A stretch of DNA of 22,307 bases, taken from NCBI GenBank assembly GCA_964512045.1, contig CAZEJK010000076.1, positions 1-22,307 of the forward strand. Reading direction: 5' to 3'. This stretch comes from CAZEJK01 sp964512045 (GTDB taxonomy: Bacteria; Acidobacteriota; Thermoanaerobaculia; Thermoanaerobaculales; Sulfomarinibacteraceae). The notes under the pieces are model-generated. The model made no database searches. It was not told the origin of the DNA and saw nothing but the letters and a program-made list of their open reading frames with translations. Both the position numbers and the translations under genes were made by a program. Positions 16,101 to 22,109 of this stretch are shown piece after piece. Numbering within the stretch: the first letter of the stretch is position 1; each line of letters starts with the position of its first letter.

Positions 16101-17537
16101 CTGGTTGCCGAGTGGCTTGCGGGTTGGGGGCCGGTGACGCTGGCCTGGGTCTCCGAGCAGCTCGGAGCGCTGGCCAGACCGGCCATGGCCCGGCTCGTCG
16201 ACAGTGGTCAGGTCATCGTGGATCGTCTGGTTGCGGACGCGACGGCCGATCAGGTCTGCGATCGCAGCAACCTCGAGGTTTTGCTGCGCATGCAGCGGAC
16301 AGCGAGCCGCCCCGAGCTGGAGCCGCGGCCGGTCGAGGAGCTGGGGTTGCTGCTGGCGCTCCATCAGGGCGTGGCCGCACCGGGCCACGACATCGATGCG
16401 CTGCAGGATCGCCTCGGTCGGCTGTTCGGTTTTCCCGCACAGGCACACTGGTGGGAGGAGCTGATTTTGCCTGCCCGGATGGAGCCGTACATCCCCGCAT
16501 GGCTCGACTCCGTGCTCCAGGCAGAGCCGCTGCTCTGGCTCGGCTGCGGGGAGCGGAAGCTGACCTTCGCGTTGTCCGGCGAGCTCGATCTGTATCGGAC
16601 GCCGGAGGGGTGCAGCTCAGGAAAGGGCGGCTCATCAGCAACGGTTGAGATCGAGCTGCCGGAGCGGGGGCGACTCAGCTTCGAGGAGATCGTGGCGGGG
16701 CGCCCGAGCTCCGCAGCGGTGGCCGAGGCGCTCTGGCAGAAGGCGTGGCAGGGCGAGGTCAGCTGCGACAGCTTCCACGCCGTGCGCCAGGGGATCGCGA
16801 CCGGGTTCCAGCCGAAGAAACCGGAGCGAGAGCCTTCGCTCCGCGGGCGACGCCGGCGGTTCGCCAGCTGGCGGAGCAGCCGCCCGTTCACCGGCAGCTG
16901 GTACCGGTTGGCGCCCCCGGCGCAGCTGGACCCGTTGGAGGCTGACGAGGTGTCGCGTGAGCGGGTCCGGCAGCTGCTCGACCGCTACCCGGTGCTGTTT
17001 CGCGAGCTCCTCGCACGTGAGCTGCCACCGTTGCAGATGCACAGCGTCTTCCGCGCCCTGCGGCTGATGGAGCTCGCCGGCGAGGTGGTGGCCGGCCAGT
17101 TCTTCCGCGGAGTCCCCGGACCGCAGTTCGCCAGTCACCAGGCAGCTCGGCAGCTTGGAGATGGCCTCGATGCCGATCGTGTGTACTGGCTCAGCGCGGT
17201 CGACCCGGCATCGCTGTGTGGCCTCGGGCTGGACGGGTTGGAGGATCTTCCCGCCCGCCGCCCGACAACGTTCCTTGCGTACCACGGGCCGCGTCTGGTC
17301 GTGGTGGCCGAGCGTTCGGGCCGGCGGCTGGAGATCCGGTCTGACCACGAGCACCCGATGCTCGGGAGGTATCTGGGCTTTCTACGCGTCCTGGTCAGCC
17401 GGGAGCAACGCCCGGCATCGCGGGTGGTGGTGGAGACGATCAACGGCGTTCCGGCCCTCGCGAGCCCCTACCAGCAGAGGCTGCGCGAGCTCGGGTTCGA
17501 GCGCTCGACGCAGGGGTTGGTGCTCGTGCGCCGTTGA
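13110..17537 (+). CDS. lhr: Lhr-type ATP-dependent helicase, full length
   Basis: A 1475-residue superfamily 2 helicase of the Large helicase-related group, DNA translocases with a role in DNA repair. Visible motifs are Walker A TAPTGSGKT (residues 43-51), motif Ib-like YVSPLKALNNDVQRNL (76-91), DEIH box ILDEIHA (164-170), SATV in motif III, and the helicase C domain with TNSRRMAERL, ATSSLELGIDVG and LQRLGRAGHQ. The winged-helix and Lhr core region follows, and then a long C-terminal domain (roughly residue 880 onward) present in full-length Lhr; in E. coli this part has uracil-DNA glycosylase activity. Length is close to the E. coli protein, so the gene appears intact. The start is chosen from the homologous N-terminus (FSPLVASWFRDTVGAPTEVQ) although no ribosome-binding site precedes it. 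Transcribed alone, divergent from the VWFA-related gene. Confidence 0.95.
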   Translation: MDDGLELFSPLVASWFRDTVGAPTEVQRRVWPRIADGAHVLATAPTGSGKTLAAFLWAVDRLLTGQWEAGTVRVLYVSPLKALNNDVQRNLLGPLAQIRQRAQDAGQPMEDIGVMTRSGETPDWERRRMLRSPPEILITTPESLNLLITARGSRSILTGVRTIILDEIHAVASSKRGVHLLTAVERLTRIAGELQRVALSATVEPVGEVARLVGGWRLQGGGGFERRQVETVVASDAKTYRIDLVPPSADDGVAGVDWWRAVAAEVGARIESARSSLVFTNSRRMAERLTRFLNENRDAPIAWAHHGSLSREIRLAVEERLKRGELESIVATSSLELGIDVGALDQVLLVGAPPSVSATLQRLGRAGHQVGAPSVGCCIAINPRDLVDGFAVVQAVLNREIEPVAPPRGALDVLAQVILAMTATERWQLDELYDVVRTADSYHDLPRDQFDLVVEMLAGRYADTRIRELTPRVVVDRIDSTIEGRPGTLRLVAQDGGTIPDRGYYDLRTNEGNRLGELDEEFVWERSVGDVFTFGTQSWRVERISHAEVAVAPTSAPVTVLPFWRAEALDRSGHLSERIGTMLETLETALCAPGDQDAAAVLSVQGVGDPPARALVDLLARQRSATRAPLPHRHHLVIERCADAVQARGTEQLIVHTLWGGRCNRPLAMALAAAWRELVGDDQPIEIMADNDCLLLVVPEGADGEALLRSVTRSNLDRLLARELEHSGLFGARFRESAQRALLLPRRSRSGRMPLWLSRRRSRALLETVARFGDFPIVLETWRECLQDAFELETLRRRLDELEVGEIGVSVVSTRTPSPFAQSVTWARTNTAMYEDDTPAGRGGAGSALREDLVRQVAESAQLRPAVPPEIVARFEGRAQRTAPGYAPRDAAELVAWAVERALLVAEEWSRLLDAVARDAGGDRAEWLGAVSGRLAVVRLPETIDELVVALEALPRLAHALGVATEKLNPVRLDGGSVPYDRLPAPPRDTAEETADALVAEWLAGWGPVTLAWVSEQLGALARPAMARLVDSGQVIVDRLVADATADQVCDRSNLEVLLRMQRTASRPELEPRPVEELGLLLALHQGVAAPGHDIDALQDRLGRLFGFPAQAHWWEELILPARMEPYIPAWLDSVLQAEPLLWLGCGERKLTFALSGELDLYRTPEGCSSGKGGSSATVEIELPERGRLSFEEIVAGRPSSAAVAEALWQKAWQGEVSCDSFHAVRQGIATGFQPKKPEREPSLRGRRRRFASWRSSRPFTGSWYRLAPPAQLDPLEADEVSRERVRQLLDRYPVLFRELLARELPPLQMHSVFRALRLMELAGEVVAGQFFRGVPGPQFASHQAARQLGDGLDADRVYWLSAVDPASLCGLGLDGLEDLPARRPTTFLAYHGPRLVVVAERSGRRLEIRSDHEHPMLGRYLGFLRVLVSREQRPASRVVVETINGVPALASPYQQRLRELGFERSTQGLVLVRR

Positions 17538-17544
17538 TCGCTGT

Positions 17545-17567
17545 CTTGAGATCTCGCATCTTCGAGA
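17545..17567 (+). repeat. Short intergenic repeat, copy 2
   Basis: CTTGAGATCTCGCATCTTCGA followed by GA repeats the block at 5650-5672 with two single-base indels. It starts seven bases after the lhr stop. Arms TCTCG and CGAGA around CATCTT could form a small hairpin. With copy 1 it marks the 3' ends of two unrelated genes. Confidence 0.6.
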
Positions 17568-17648
17568 ACGCGTGTCGTCCGCACACGACGCCGGGGATGC
17601 GCAAGCCAGCGGAGGTGCACGCGCTCGCGGCGTGAGGGCCAATCGATT

Positions 17649-17735
17649 GGCAGGAGCGACGAGGCCTGAGCCCGGACCCGGATCGGGACCCGTCCCAGGC
17701 CCCGGCCATCCGGAGGCCGGCCCGCGGCCCCCGGC
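17649..17735 (+). repeat. GC-rich dispersed intergenic repeat, copy D
   Basis: Starts GGCAGGAGCGACG, then CCCGGACCCGGATCGGGACC, CCCAGGCCCC and the 25-base block 17704-17728 shared with copy C. A perfect palindrome CCAATCGATTGG (17639-17650) touches its left end. It occupies the 360-base gap between lhr and the histidine kinase gene; apart from the short repeat and the kinase promoter I see nothing else in that gap. Confidence 0.65.
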
Positions 17736-17854
17736 GAGGCAGCTTTGGGATCGAGCTTCGTTCAGCCGCCCGTCTGCCAGCGAGACTGAGAGGATGGAGG
17801 AGCGAACCGCAAGTGGCCGGGGCAACGCTACGTCCGCAGGCGAAGCGGCAGAGA

Positions 17855-17863
17855 TGGTACCCT
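17855..17863 (+). promoter_or_regulatory. Extended -10 promoter candidate for the kinase-LOG pair
   Basis: TGGTACCCT has the form TGnTAnnnT. A start near 17870 would give a short leader with GAGGAG (17888-17893) ahead of ATG 17898. The palindrome CTGGCC-G-GGCCAG (17862-17874) overlaps the expected start site and could be an operator. Similar motifs occur at 20239 and 20961. Confidence 0.4.
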
Positions 17864-17897
17864 GGCCGGGCCAGACTGTGAGGCTGCGAGGAGTCGG

Positions 17898-19424
17898 ATG
17901 AGCCCTGGCGATCCGAAGAAGCGGACAGATGCCCCGGATGAGCTGGTCGAAGCGGCCACAGGTACGACGGTTGGCGTGGCGCTGATCGCGGACGACACGA
18001 CCGTGACCTGGGCGAACTCGGCGTTGATCTCGTTGGCTGGTGTCGGTCGAGCCTCAGGCTGGCGACTGAGCGAGATGCTCCCGCAGGATCGCCGAGTGGA
18101 GCTGGAGGAGGCGTTGCGGAGCCCGGTGCCCGTGGACGTGACCGCACCCCTCATCGCGGCGGATGGTGAGCAGCATCCGGTTCGGATTTCCGTGATGCCA
18201 GACCGAACCGAGGGGCCGGTCCGACTTGCGACCGTTCTGTCGTGCAGGGCCGGCGTGCGGCCGGCGCCGCCGATGTCGCCTCGGGATCGCGCGAGCCTCA
18301 CGGCGCTCGTCGAGAACACCGAGGACGCGATCTACTTCGCCGACCGCGACGGACGCGCGGTGGCCTGGAACCGTGCCTACGCGGATGCGATGCACAGTCT
18401 GCTCGGTATCGAGGTGCGTCCTGGCATCCGTCCGCATGACTTCCTTGAGGATGTGGCGCTGCGCGGCCTGTGGGACCGTCTGCACCGGCGGGTGCTCGCG
18501 GGCGAGCAGTTCGTCGAGGTCTACTCGCACGAGATCGCACCCGGAGAGCTTCGTCACTACGAGCACTTCTTCAACCCGGTGTTCGCCAACGACGAGGTCG
18601 TTGGTTTCTCCGAGGTCACCCGCGATATCACCGAGCGCAAGCGTGGCGAGGAGGCGCTCGCCCGGACGGCCCGGATGGAGGCGATGGCGGTTCTGGCCGG
18701 GGGTGTGGCCCATGACCTGAACAACCTCATGGCGGGCGTGCTCACCAACGTCGAGGCGTTGCACCTCCAGCTTCCGTCCAGCCCTTTCGTGACCTCGGTG
18801 GTGGAGGATATCGCCGAGTCGGCGCGGAGGGCGTCAGCGCTGGCCGAGAACCTGATGGCGTACGCCCGTGGCCGGAACGCCCGTAGGCATCCAGTGGACG
18901 TGGAGGCGATCGCACAGCGGGTGGTGCGGCTGCAGAGCCACCGCTGTCCGGAGGGTGTGCAGCTGGCCACCTGCAACGCGTGCCGCGAGGGCGAGGCCGT
19001 CGTCGAAGCGAACCCGGCGCAGCTCGAGCAGGTGGTCGGGAACCTGTGCCGGAACGCGGTCGAGGCCGTGGGGAAAACCGGCCACGTCGAGGTGCGGCTC
19101 GGCCATGTGGAGCTGACAGCCCCACGACCTCTGGTGTCCGCCGAGGTCGTGCCGCCGGGACGCTATATCACGGTCGCAGTGAGCGACGACGGTCCTGGCA
19201 TCGATCCGGCGCTCGCGGACCGGGTGTTCGAACCGTTCGTCACCAGCAAGGGGCAGGGTCGCGGTCTCGGCCTGGCGGCGGTCTACGGGATCGTTCAGGA
19301 CCTCGGCGGGTGCGTCGATCTGAGCAGCCGTCCCGGGGGCGGCGTCACCGTTACGGTCTTCTTGCCGGTCGCGACGGCGGAGTCGACGCTGGACACCGGC
19401 CAGACGAAGAGGGAGGTCCCGTGA
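17898..19424 (+). CDS. Soluble PAS-domain sensor histidine kinase
   Basis: 508 residues without membrane helices. Two PAS-like regions (about 18-115 and 135-245; the second ends in the common GFSEVTRDITERKRGEEAL) precede the kinase core. The phosphoacceptor His272 lies in LAGGVAHDLNNLMAGVLTN. The ATP-binding domain has the N box QLEQVVGNLCRNAVEA (375-390), G1 DDGPGI (430-435) and G2 GQGRGLGLA (452-460). Three cysteines sit between the H box and N box (Cys350, Cys359, Cys362; HRCPEG ... CNAC), which could make activity redox-sensitive (inference). ATG has GAGGAG four bases upstream. The stop overlaps the GTG of the LOG gene in GTGA. No response regulator gene is in the window, so the output is unknown. 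The cytoplasmic location implies an internal signal. Confidence 0.92.
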   Translation: MSPGDPKKRTDAPDELVEAATGTTVGVALIADDTTVTWANSALISLAGVGRASGWRLSEMLPQDRRVELEEALRSPVPVDVTAPLIAADGEQHPVRISVMPDRTEGPVRLATVLSCRAGVRPAPPMSPRDRASLTALVENTEDAIYFADRDGRAVAWNRAYADAMHSLLGIEVRPGIRPHDFLEDVALRGLWDRLHRRVLAGEQFVEVYSHEIAPGELRHYEHFFNPVFANDEVVGFSEVTRDITERKRGEEALARTARMEAMAVLAGGVAHDLNNLMAGVLTNVEALHLQLPSSPFVTSVVEDIAESARRASALAENLMAYARGRNARRHPVDVEAIAQRVVRLQSHRCPEGVQLATCNACREGEAVVEANPAQLEQVVGNLCRNAVEAVGKTGHVEVRLGHVELTAPRPLVSAEVVPPGRYITVAVSDDGPGIDPALADRVFEPFVTSKGQGRGLGLAAVYGIVQDLGGCVDLSSRPGGGVTVTVFLPVATAESTLDTGQTKREVP

Positions 19425-20152
19425 GCGAGAGCACGCGTCCACTGGCGCCAGTGAGCGACAACCCGGAGACCGGTGAGGTGCTCGAGAGCGCCTTGCACAG
19501 CCTGTGGGACGTGGTCAACCAGCTCGCTCGCGTACGTCCTCGCGATGGTCGCTATCGGGTGACGATCTTCGGCTCTGCCCGAATCGAGCCGCACGATCCG
19601 CTGTACGAGGAGGTCAAGGAGCTGGCGCGGCGGCTCTCCGCCCTCGGCTGCGACATCGTCTCCGGCGGAGGGCCTGGCCTCATGCAGGCGGCCAACGAGG
19701 GTGCGCAGCTCGGCGACCCGGAGGACCGGACGCGGTCGGTCGGCATCCGCATCGCCCTGCCGTTCGAGCAGGGGGCCAACCCGTTCGTCGAGGAGCTGTA
19801 CACCCACCGGACCTTCTTCACCCGGCTGCACCAGTTCGTGCGCCGCTCCTCGGCTTACGTGGTGGTCTCGGGCGGGATCGGTACCACCCTCGAGACGCTG
19901 ATGGTCTGGCAGCTCCTGCAGGTCGGCCACGTCCAGGATGTGCCGCTGGTCTTCGTCGGCGACATGTGGTCCGAGCTCGTCGACTGGGCGCGCCGGCACA
20001 TGCTCGGCGGTCCGGTTCAGCTCGCGAGCCCCGCCGACGTCGAGCTGCCGGTGTGCGTCCCGACCGCCGCCGAGGCCGCCGCGGTGATCGAACGCCACCG
20101 CACCCGCTGGCTCGCGTCCCAGCCGCACAAGCCCGGCTCGAGCGCGGAGTAG
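19421..20152 (+). CDS. LOG family protein (nucleotide-monophosphate phosphoribohydrolase-like)
   Basis: 243 residues with the Rossmann-like LOG fold. Motifs are TIFGSARIEP (48-57), GGGPGLM (82-88), THRTFF and the signature SGGIGTTLE (150-158). The usual signature is PGGxGTxxE; here the proline is serine while the catalytic glutamate is kept. LOG proteins hydrolyse the N-glycosidic bond of nucleotide monophosphates (cytokinin activation in plants and some bacteria, general nucleosidase PpnN in E. coli). The old name lysine decarboxylase is a mislabel. The GTG start is supported by GGGAGG (19411-19416) and by the 4-base overlap with the kinase gene, implying translational coupling. A 40-residue N-terminal extension precedes the fold. 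The substrate is not predictable from sequence. Confidence 0.87.
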   Translation: MSESTRPLAPVSDNPETGEVLESALHSLWDVVNQLARVRPRDGRYRVTIFGSARIEPHDPLYEEVKELARRLSALGCDIVSGGGPGLMQAANEGAQLGDPEDRTRSVGIRIALPFEQGANPFVEELYTHRTFFTRLHQFVRRSSAYVVVSGGIGTTLETLMVWQLLQVGHVQDVPLVFVGDMWSELVDWARRHMLGGPVQLASPADVELPVCVPTAAEAAAVIERHRTRWLASQPHKPGSSAE

Positions 20153-20238
20153 ACGGCCGACGGAGACCGGAACGACGCGGGCCGCGGGCTCCCCAGCGGA
20201 CAACCGACTGGCGGACCGCTCCGGCTCCTCCCTGTCGG

Positions 20239-20247
20239 TGGTAGCCT
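20239..20247 (+). promoter_or_regulatory. Extended -10 promoter candidate for the truncated gene
   Basis: TGGTAGCCT, of the same form as the motifs at 17855 and 20961. The expected start near 20254 is just before a GGAG (20256-20259) and GTG 20269. Confidence 0.35.
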
Positions 20248-20268
20248 GGAGCAACGGAGCCGCATTCC

Positions 20269-20493
20269 GTGAGCGCACCAGAGCCAAACCAGTTGCTGCG
20301 GGTCGAGCGCATCCCCCGCTACGACGTGCGGGCCGGCCGTACGACGAACCGGCAGCCTCTCGCTGTGCTTCGAGAGACCCGGCTGCCCGCCTGGATCCGG
20401 CGGTACATCGGGGGCGGTGATCAGATGTGCACCGCTTCGCGCTCCGCACCACCGCGTCACTCCCCGTCTTGGTGCCAGGTTTTAGGACCTTAG
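20269..20493 (+). pseudogene. Truncated hypothetical gene (5' part only)
   Basis: A 74-residue frame that starts with GTG, nine bases after GGAG and downstream of a promoter-like motif. The first ~50 codons (VSAPEPNQLLRVERIPRY ... LRETRLPAWIRRYIGGG) have high-GC third positions typical of genes here and a plausible soluble N-terminus. The last ~25 residues are rich in Ser/Pro/Arg and look like out-of-frame read-through. I read this as the beginning of a real gene cut off around 20430-20490, where foreign or scrambled sequence starts. I do not recognise the family, and a genuine short protein remains possible. Confidence 0.4.
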
Positions 20494-20705
20494 AAAGTTG
20501 GCGCCACCTTCTCCGGATTCGTGACAACGGTGCGGGTCTTAGGAGACGAGGAAGGTCTGGAAGGAGGCTATGGTTCGGTGACCGTGGGTGCTTCTGGGGG
20601 GCTGGGCGTGGTACAGGATCAGCTCGATGGTGAGTGGTGAGCGGTCGCGGTCCTGCTTGGAGGGTTTGGTGGGCACGGGCTCCGTGAACCACCCACCCGG
20701 GCGGA

Positions 20706-20723
20706 AAGGCCGCGAGCGGCCTT
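20706..20723 (+). terminator. Hairpin, possible terminator
   Basis: Eight-base perfect stem AAGGCCGC / GCGGCCTT with a nominal two-base loop, followed by GCTGCTTCT. It lies in the gene-free stretch after the truncated gene. The downstream T content is low, so termination is uncertain. Confidence 0.3.
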
Positions 20724-20912
20724 GCTGCTTCTCACCCCCGCCCGCCCGCAGCCGGACCGGAGCGGCTGAGGGGGAGAAACCCGTGCCAGGCTGCGGTGGG
20801 CTTGGCCGCCCTCCGCTGCGCTCCGGGGCCGGGTCAGCCGCTCGGCACGGCGCGTGCCAGTGGGCCCCTCCTCGGACCTCCCTTCTGTCACGCGCCGTGC
20901 GGGCTCGCTCGC

Positions 20913-20932
20913 CGAGAAAAGGCCTTTTCTCG
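20913..20932. repeat. Perfect 20-base palindrome
   Basis: CGAGAAAAGGCCTTTTCTCG is perfectly self-complementary. It lies 29 bases upstream of the promoter motif of the PIN gene, so it could be an operator, a hairpin ending leftward transcription, or a remnant of a mobile element end. Confidence 0.6.
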
Positions 20933-20960
20933 TCGCTGGCCCTTGTAGGGTCCGTATGAG

Positions 20961-20969
20961 TGGTAACCT
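20961..20969 (+). promoter_or_regulatory. Extended -10 promoter of the PIN gene, leaderless
   Basis: TGGTAACCT fits TGnTAnnnT. ATG 20976 begins seven bases after the motif, the same spacing as at lhr, and no ribosome-binding site lies upstream of the start. Confidence 0.4.
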
Positions 20970-20975
20970 GTACTG

Positions 20976-21461
20976 ATGGAGGAAGCTGCACGAGCTTACG
21001 TTGAGACGACGATTCCCAGCGCCTATGTGACGACTCGAGAGGATGCCGGGAGCGTGTTCCGGCGCCAGGTGACACGGGAGTGGTGGCAGCTTCAACGAGC
21101 AAATTACAGCCTGGTGACCTCGGAGGCGGTTGTACTCGAGCTGGAGCAAGGGGATTGGCCTGGGCAGTCGGAGGCGATAGGTCTGGTCGGGGGTCTTCCC
21201 CGCGTGGCAATCGATGATGAAGTTCTGGGAGTGGCCCAACGCTACGTGGCGGAGAAGTTGGTACCGAGGTCTATTGGTGGCGATGCACTCCATCTTGCGG
21301 CTGCATGCGTTCATGAGGTGGAGTTCTTGCTGACCTGGAACATCCGGCACTTGGCGAACCCGAACAAGACCGATCATCTTGCAGCAGTCAACCGGAGACT
21401 TGGTCTGCTTGCGCCTCAGATTGTGACGCCAGAGGCGCTGTGGCAGGAGAGTACGAGATGA
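20976..21461 (+). CDS. PIN-domain protein, VapC-like toxin candidate
   Basis: 161 residues matching a common PIN subfamily that starts YxETTIPS (AYVETTIPSAYV, residues 7-18) and ends with GDALHLAAA (102-110) and LLTWNIRHLANPNK (118-131). Likely metal-binding acidic residues are Glu10, Glu55 and Asp103. The first acidic residue is Glu rather than Asp, which is usual for this subfamily. PIN toxins cleave RNA such as tRNA or mRNA; activity is inferred, not visible. The gene overlaps the next small gene by ATGA, so the two are coupled. Here the presumed toxin comes first, the reverse of classical VapBC. Less GC-biased codons than the core genes to the left suggest accessory origin. Confidence 0.8.
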   Translation: MEEAARAYVETTIPSAYVTTREDAGSVFRRQVTREWWQLQRANYSLVTSEAVVLELEQGDWPGQSEAIGLVGGLPRVAIDDEVLGVAQRYVAEKLVPRSIGGDALHLAAACVHEVEFLLTWNIRHLANPNKTDHLAAVNRRLGLLAPQIVTPEALWQESTR

Positions 21462-21652
21462 GCTCGACAACGCGCGAAGACAGGGTTGAAGATCCATTGG
21501 TGGATGAGGTTCGGCAGCGGCGTGTCCAGTTGTTGAGGTCGTTTGACAATCAGCTGGAGAAGCTGTGCGCAGAGCTCGTTCGGCGGCAGGCGGAACACAG
21601 TGAGCGTATTGTTGACCTCCGGCGAGACCATGCGCGGACCGGTCAACAGTAG
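21458..21652 (+). CDS. Small partner of the PIN protein, antitoxin-like
   Basis: 64 residues, start ATG overlapping the PIN stop (ATGA). The core DPLVDEVRQRRVQLLRSFDN followed by VRRQAEHSERIV resembles small proteins often found directly downstream of YxETTIPS-type PIN genes. It is helical and charged, with no evident DNA-binding domain, so it could be an antitoxin that binds the PIN protein without acting as a repressor. The coupling and the family pattern support a real gene. The antitoxin role is inference. Confidence 0.65.
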   Translation: MSSTTREDRVEDPLVDEVRQRRVQLLRSFDNQLEKLCAELVRRQAEHSERIVDLRRDHARTGQQ

Positions 21653-21712
21653 TGCTCGGCGAGCGCGCGGCTTGTGATGTGATGGAGAACGGGTGGGCTG
21701 AGCTCAGTTGGT

Positions 21713-21928
21713 ATGGACGAGACTCAAGATCTTCCGCCGGGCTGGGATGAGAGCCGGGTGCGGCGCGTGATCGCGCACTACGACCGGCAGAGCGACGAGG
21801 AGGCCGTGCTGGAGGACGAGCGCGCCTTCCATGAAGGCACCATGATCGAGGTGCCGCTGGAGCTCGTGCCGGTCGTGCGCGAGCTGATCGCTGAGCACGA
21901 GAAGGTAAGCAACGGGCAGAGCGAGTGA
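21713..21928 (+). CDS. Small conserved-looking hypothetical protein
   Basis: 71 residues: LPPGWDESRVRRVIAHYDRQSDEEAVLEDE, then MIEVPLELVPVVRELIAEHE. The pattern of a short helical N-part followed by a strand (IEVPLELV) and helix is seen in small proteins near toxin-antitoxin genes, but I cannot name a family with certainty. The ATG follows GAGCTCAGTTGGT, with no good ribosome-binding site. It lies 60 bases after the antitoxin-like gene on the same strand and may share its transcript. Codon usage is GC-rich and gene-like. Confidence 0.55.
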   Translation: MDETQDLPPGWDESRVRRVIAHYDRQSDEEAVLEDERAFHEGTMIEVPLELVPVVRELIAEHEKVSNGQSE

Positions 21929-22109
21929 CGACACGGCCTGGGCTGCCACCACTCGATGGCCACCCTTCCTGCACGACCCGGAGGCCGAAGAGCCGCGCTC
22001 TGTCTTGAGCCGCATGGCCGTCCTCCTCAGCAGCCCTGACCAACCTCCGAGCAGCCAGCAGGGCAGCTCAGGAAAGACGCTGCTGACCGCAGTACACTTG
22101 GCGTACCCG

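Larger units (their letters stand above)
20494..20960. other. Non-coding stretch with hairpins and no convincing gene
   Basis: About 470 bases without a supported gene. Frames on both strands are open but composed of Arg/Pro/Gly/Ser-rich low-complexity sequence. On the minus strand the end of one frame (ELILYHAQPP ... ASFQTFLVS, stop at 20539) could be a leftover C-terminus of a mobile-element protein, but I cannot identify it. Structures seen are AAGGCCGC-GA-GCGGCCTT (20706-20723), a strong hairpin followed by GCTGCTT, and the perfect 20-base palindrome CGAGAAAAGGCCTTTTCTCG (20913-20932). Confidence 0.5.

Noticed and set aside
19421..20152. Lysine decarboxylase function for the LOG protein
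   Set aside because: The PGGxGTxxE-type motif defines phosphoribohydrolases; the decarboxylase label is a historical annotation error and no PLP-binding features are seen.
20619..22043. Minus-strand open frame of 474 codons across the PIN region
   Set aside because: It overlaps three plausible plus-strand genes and reads as low-complexity Arg/Ser/Pro sequence without motifs.
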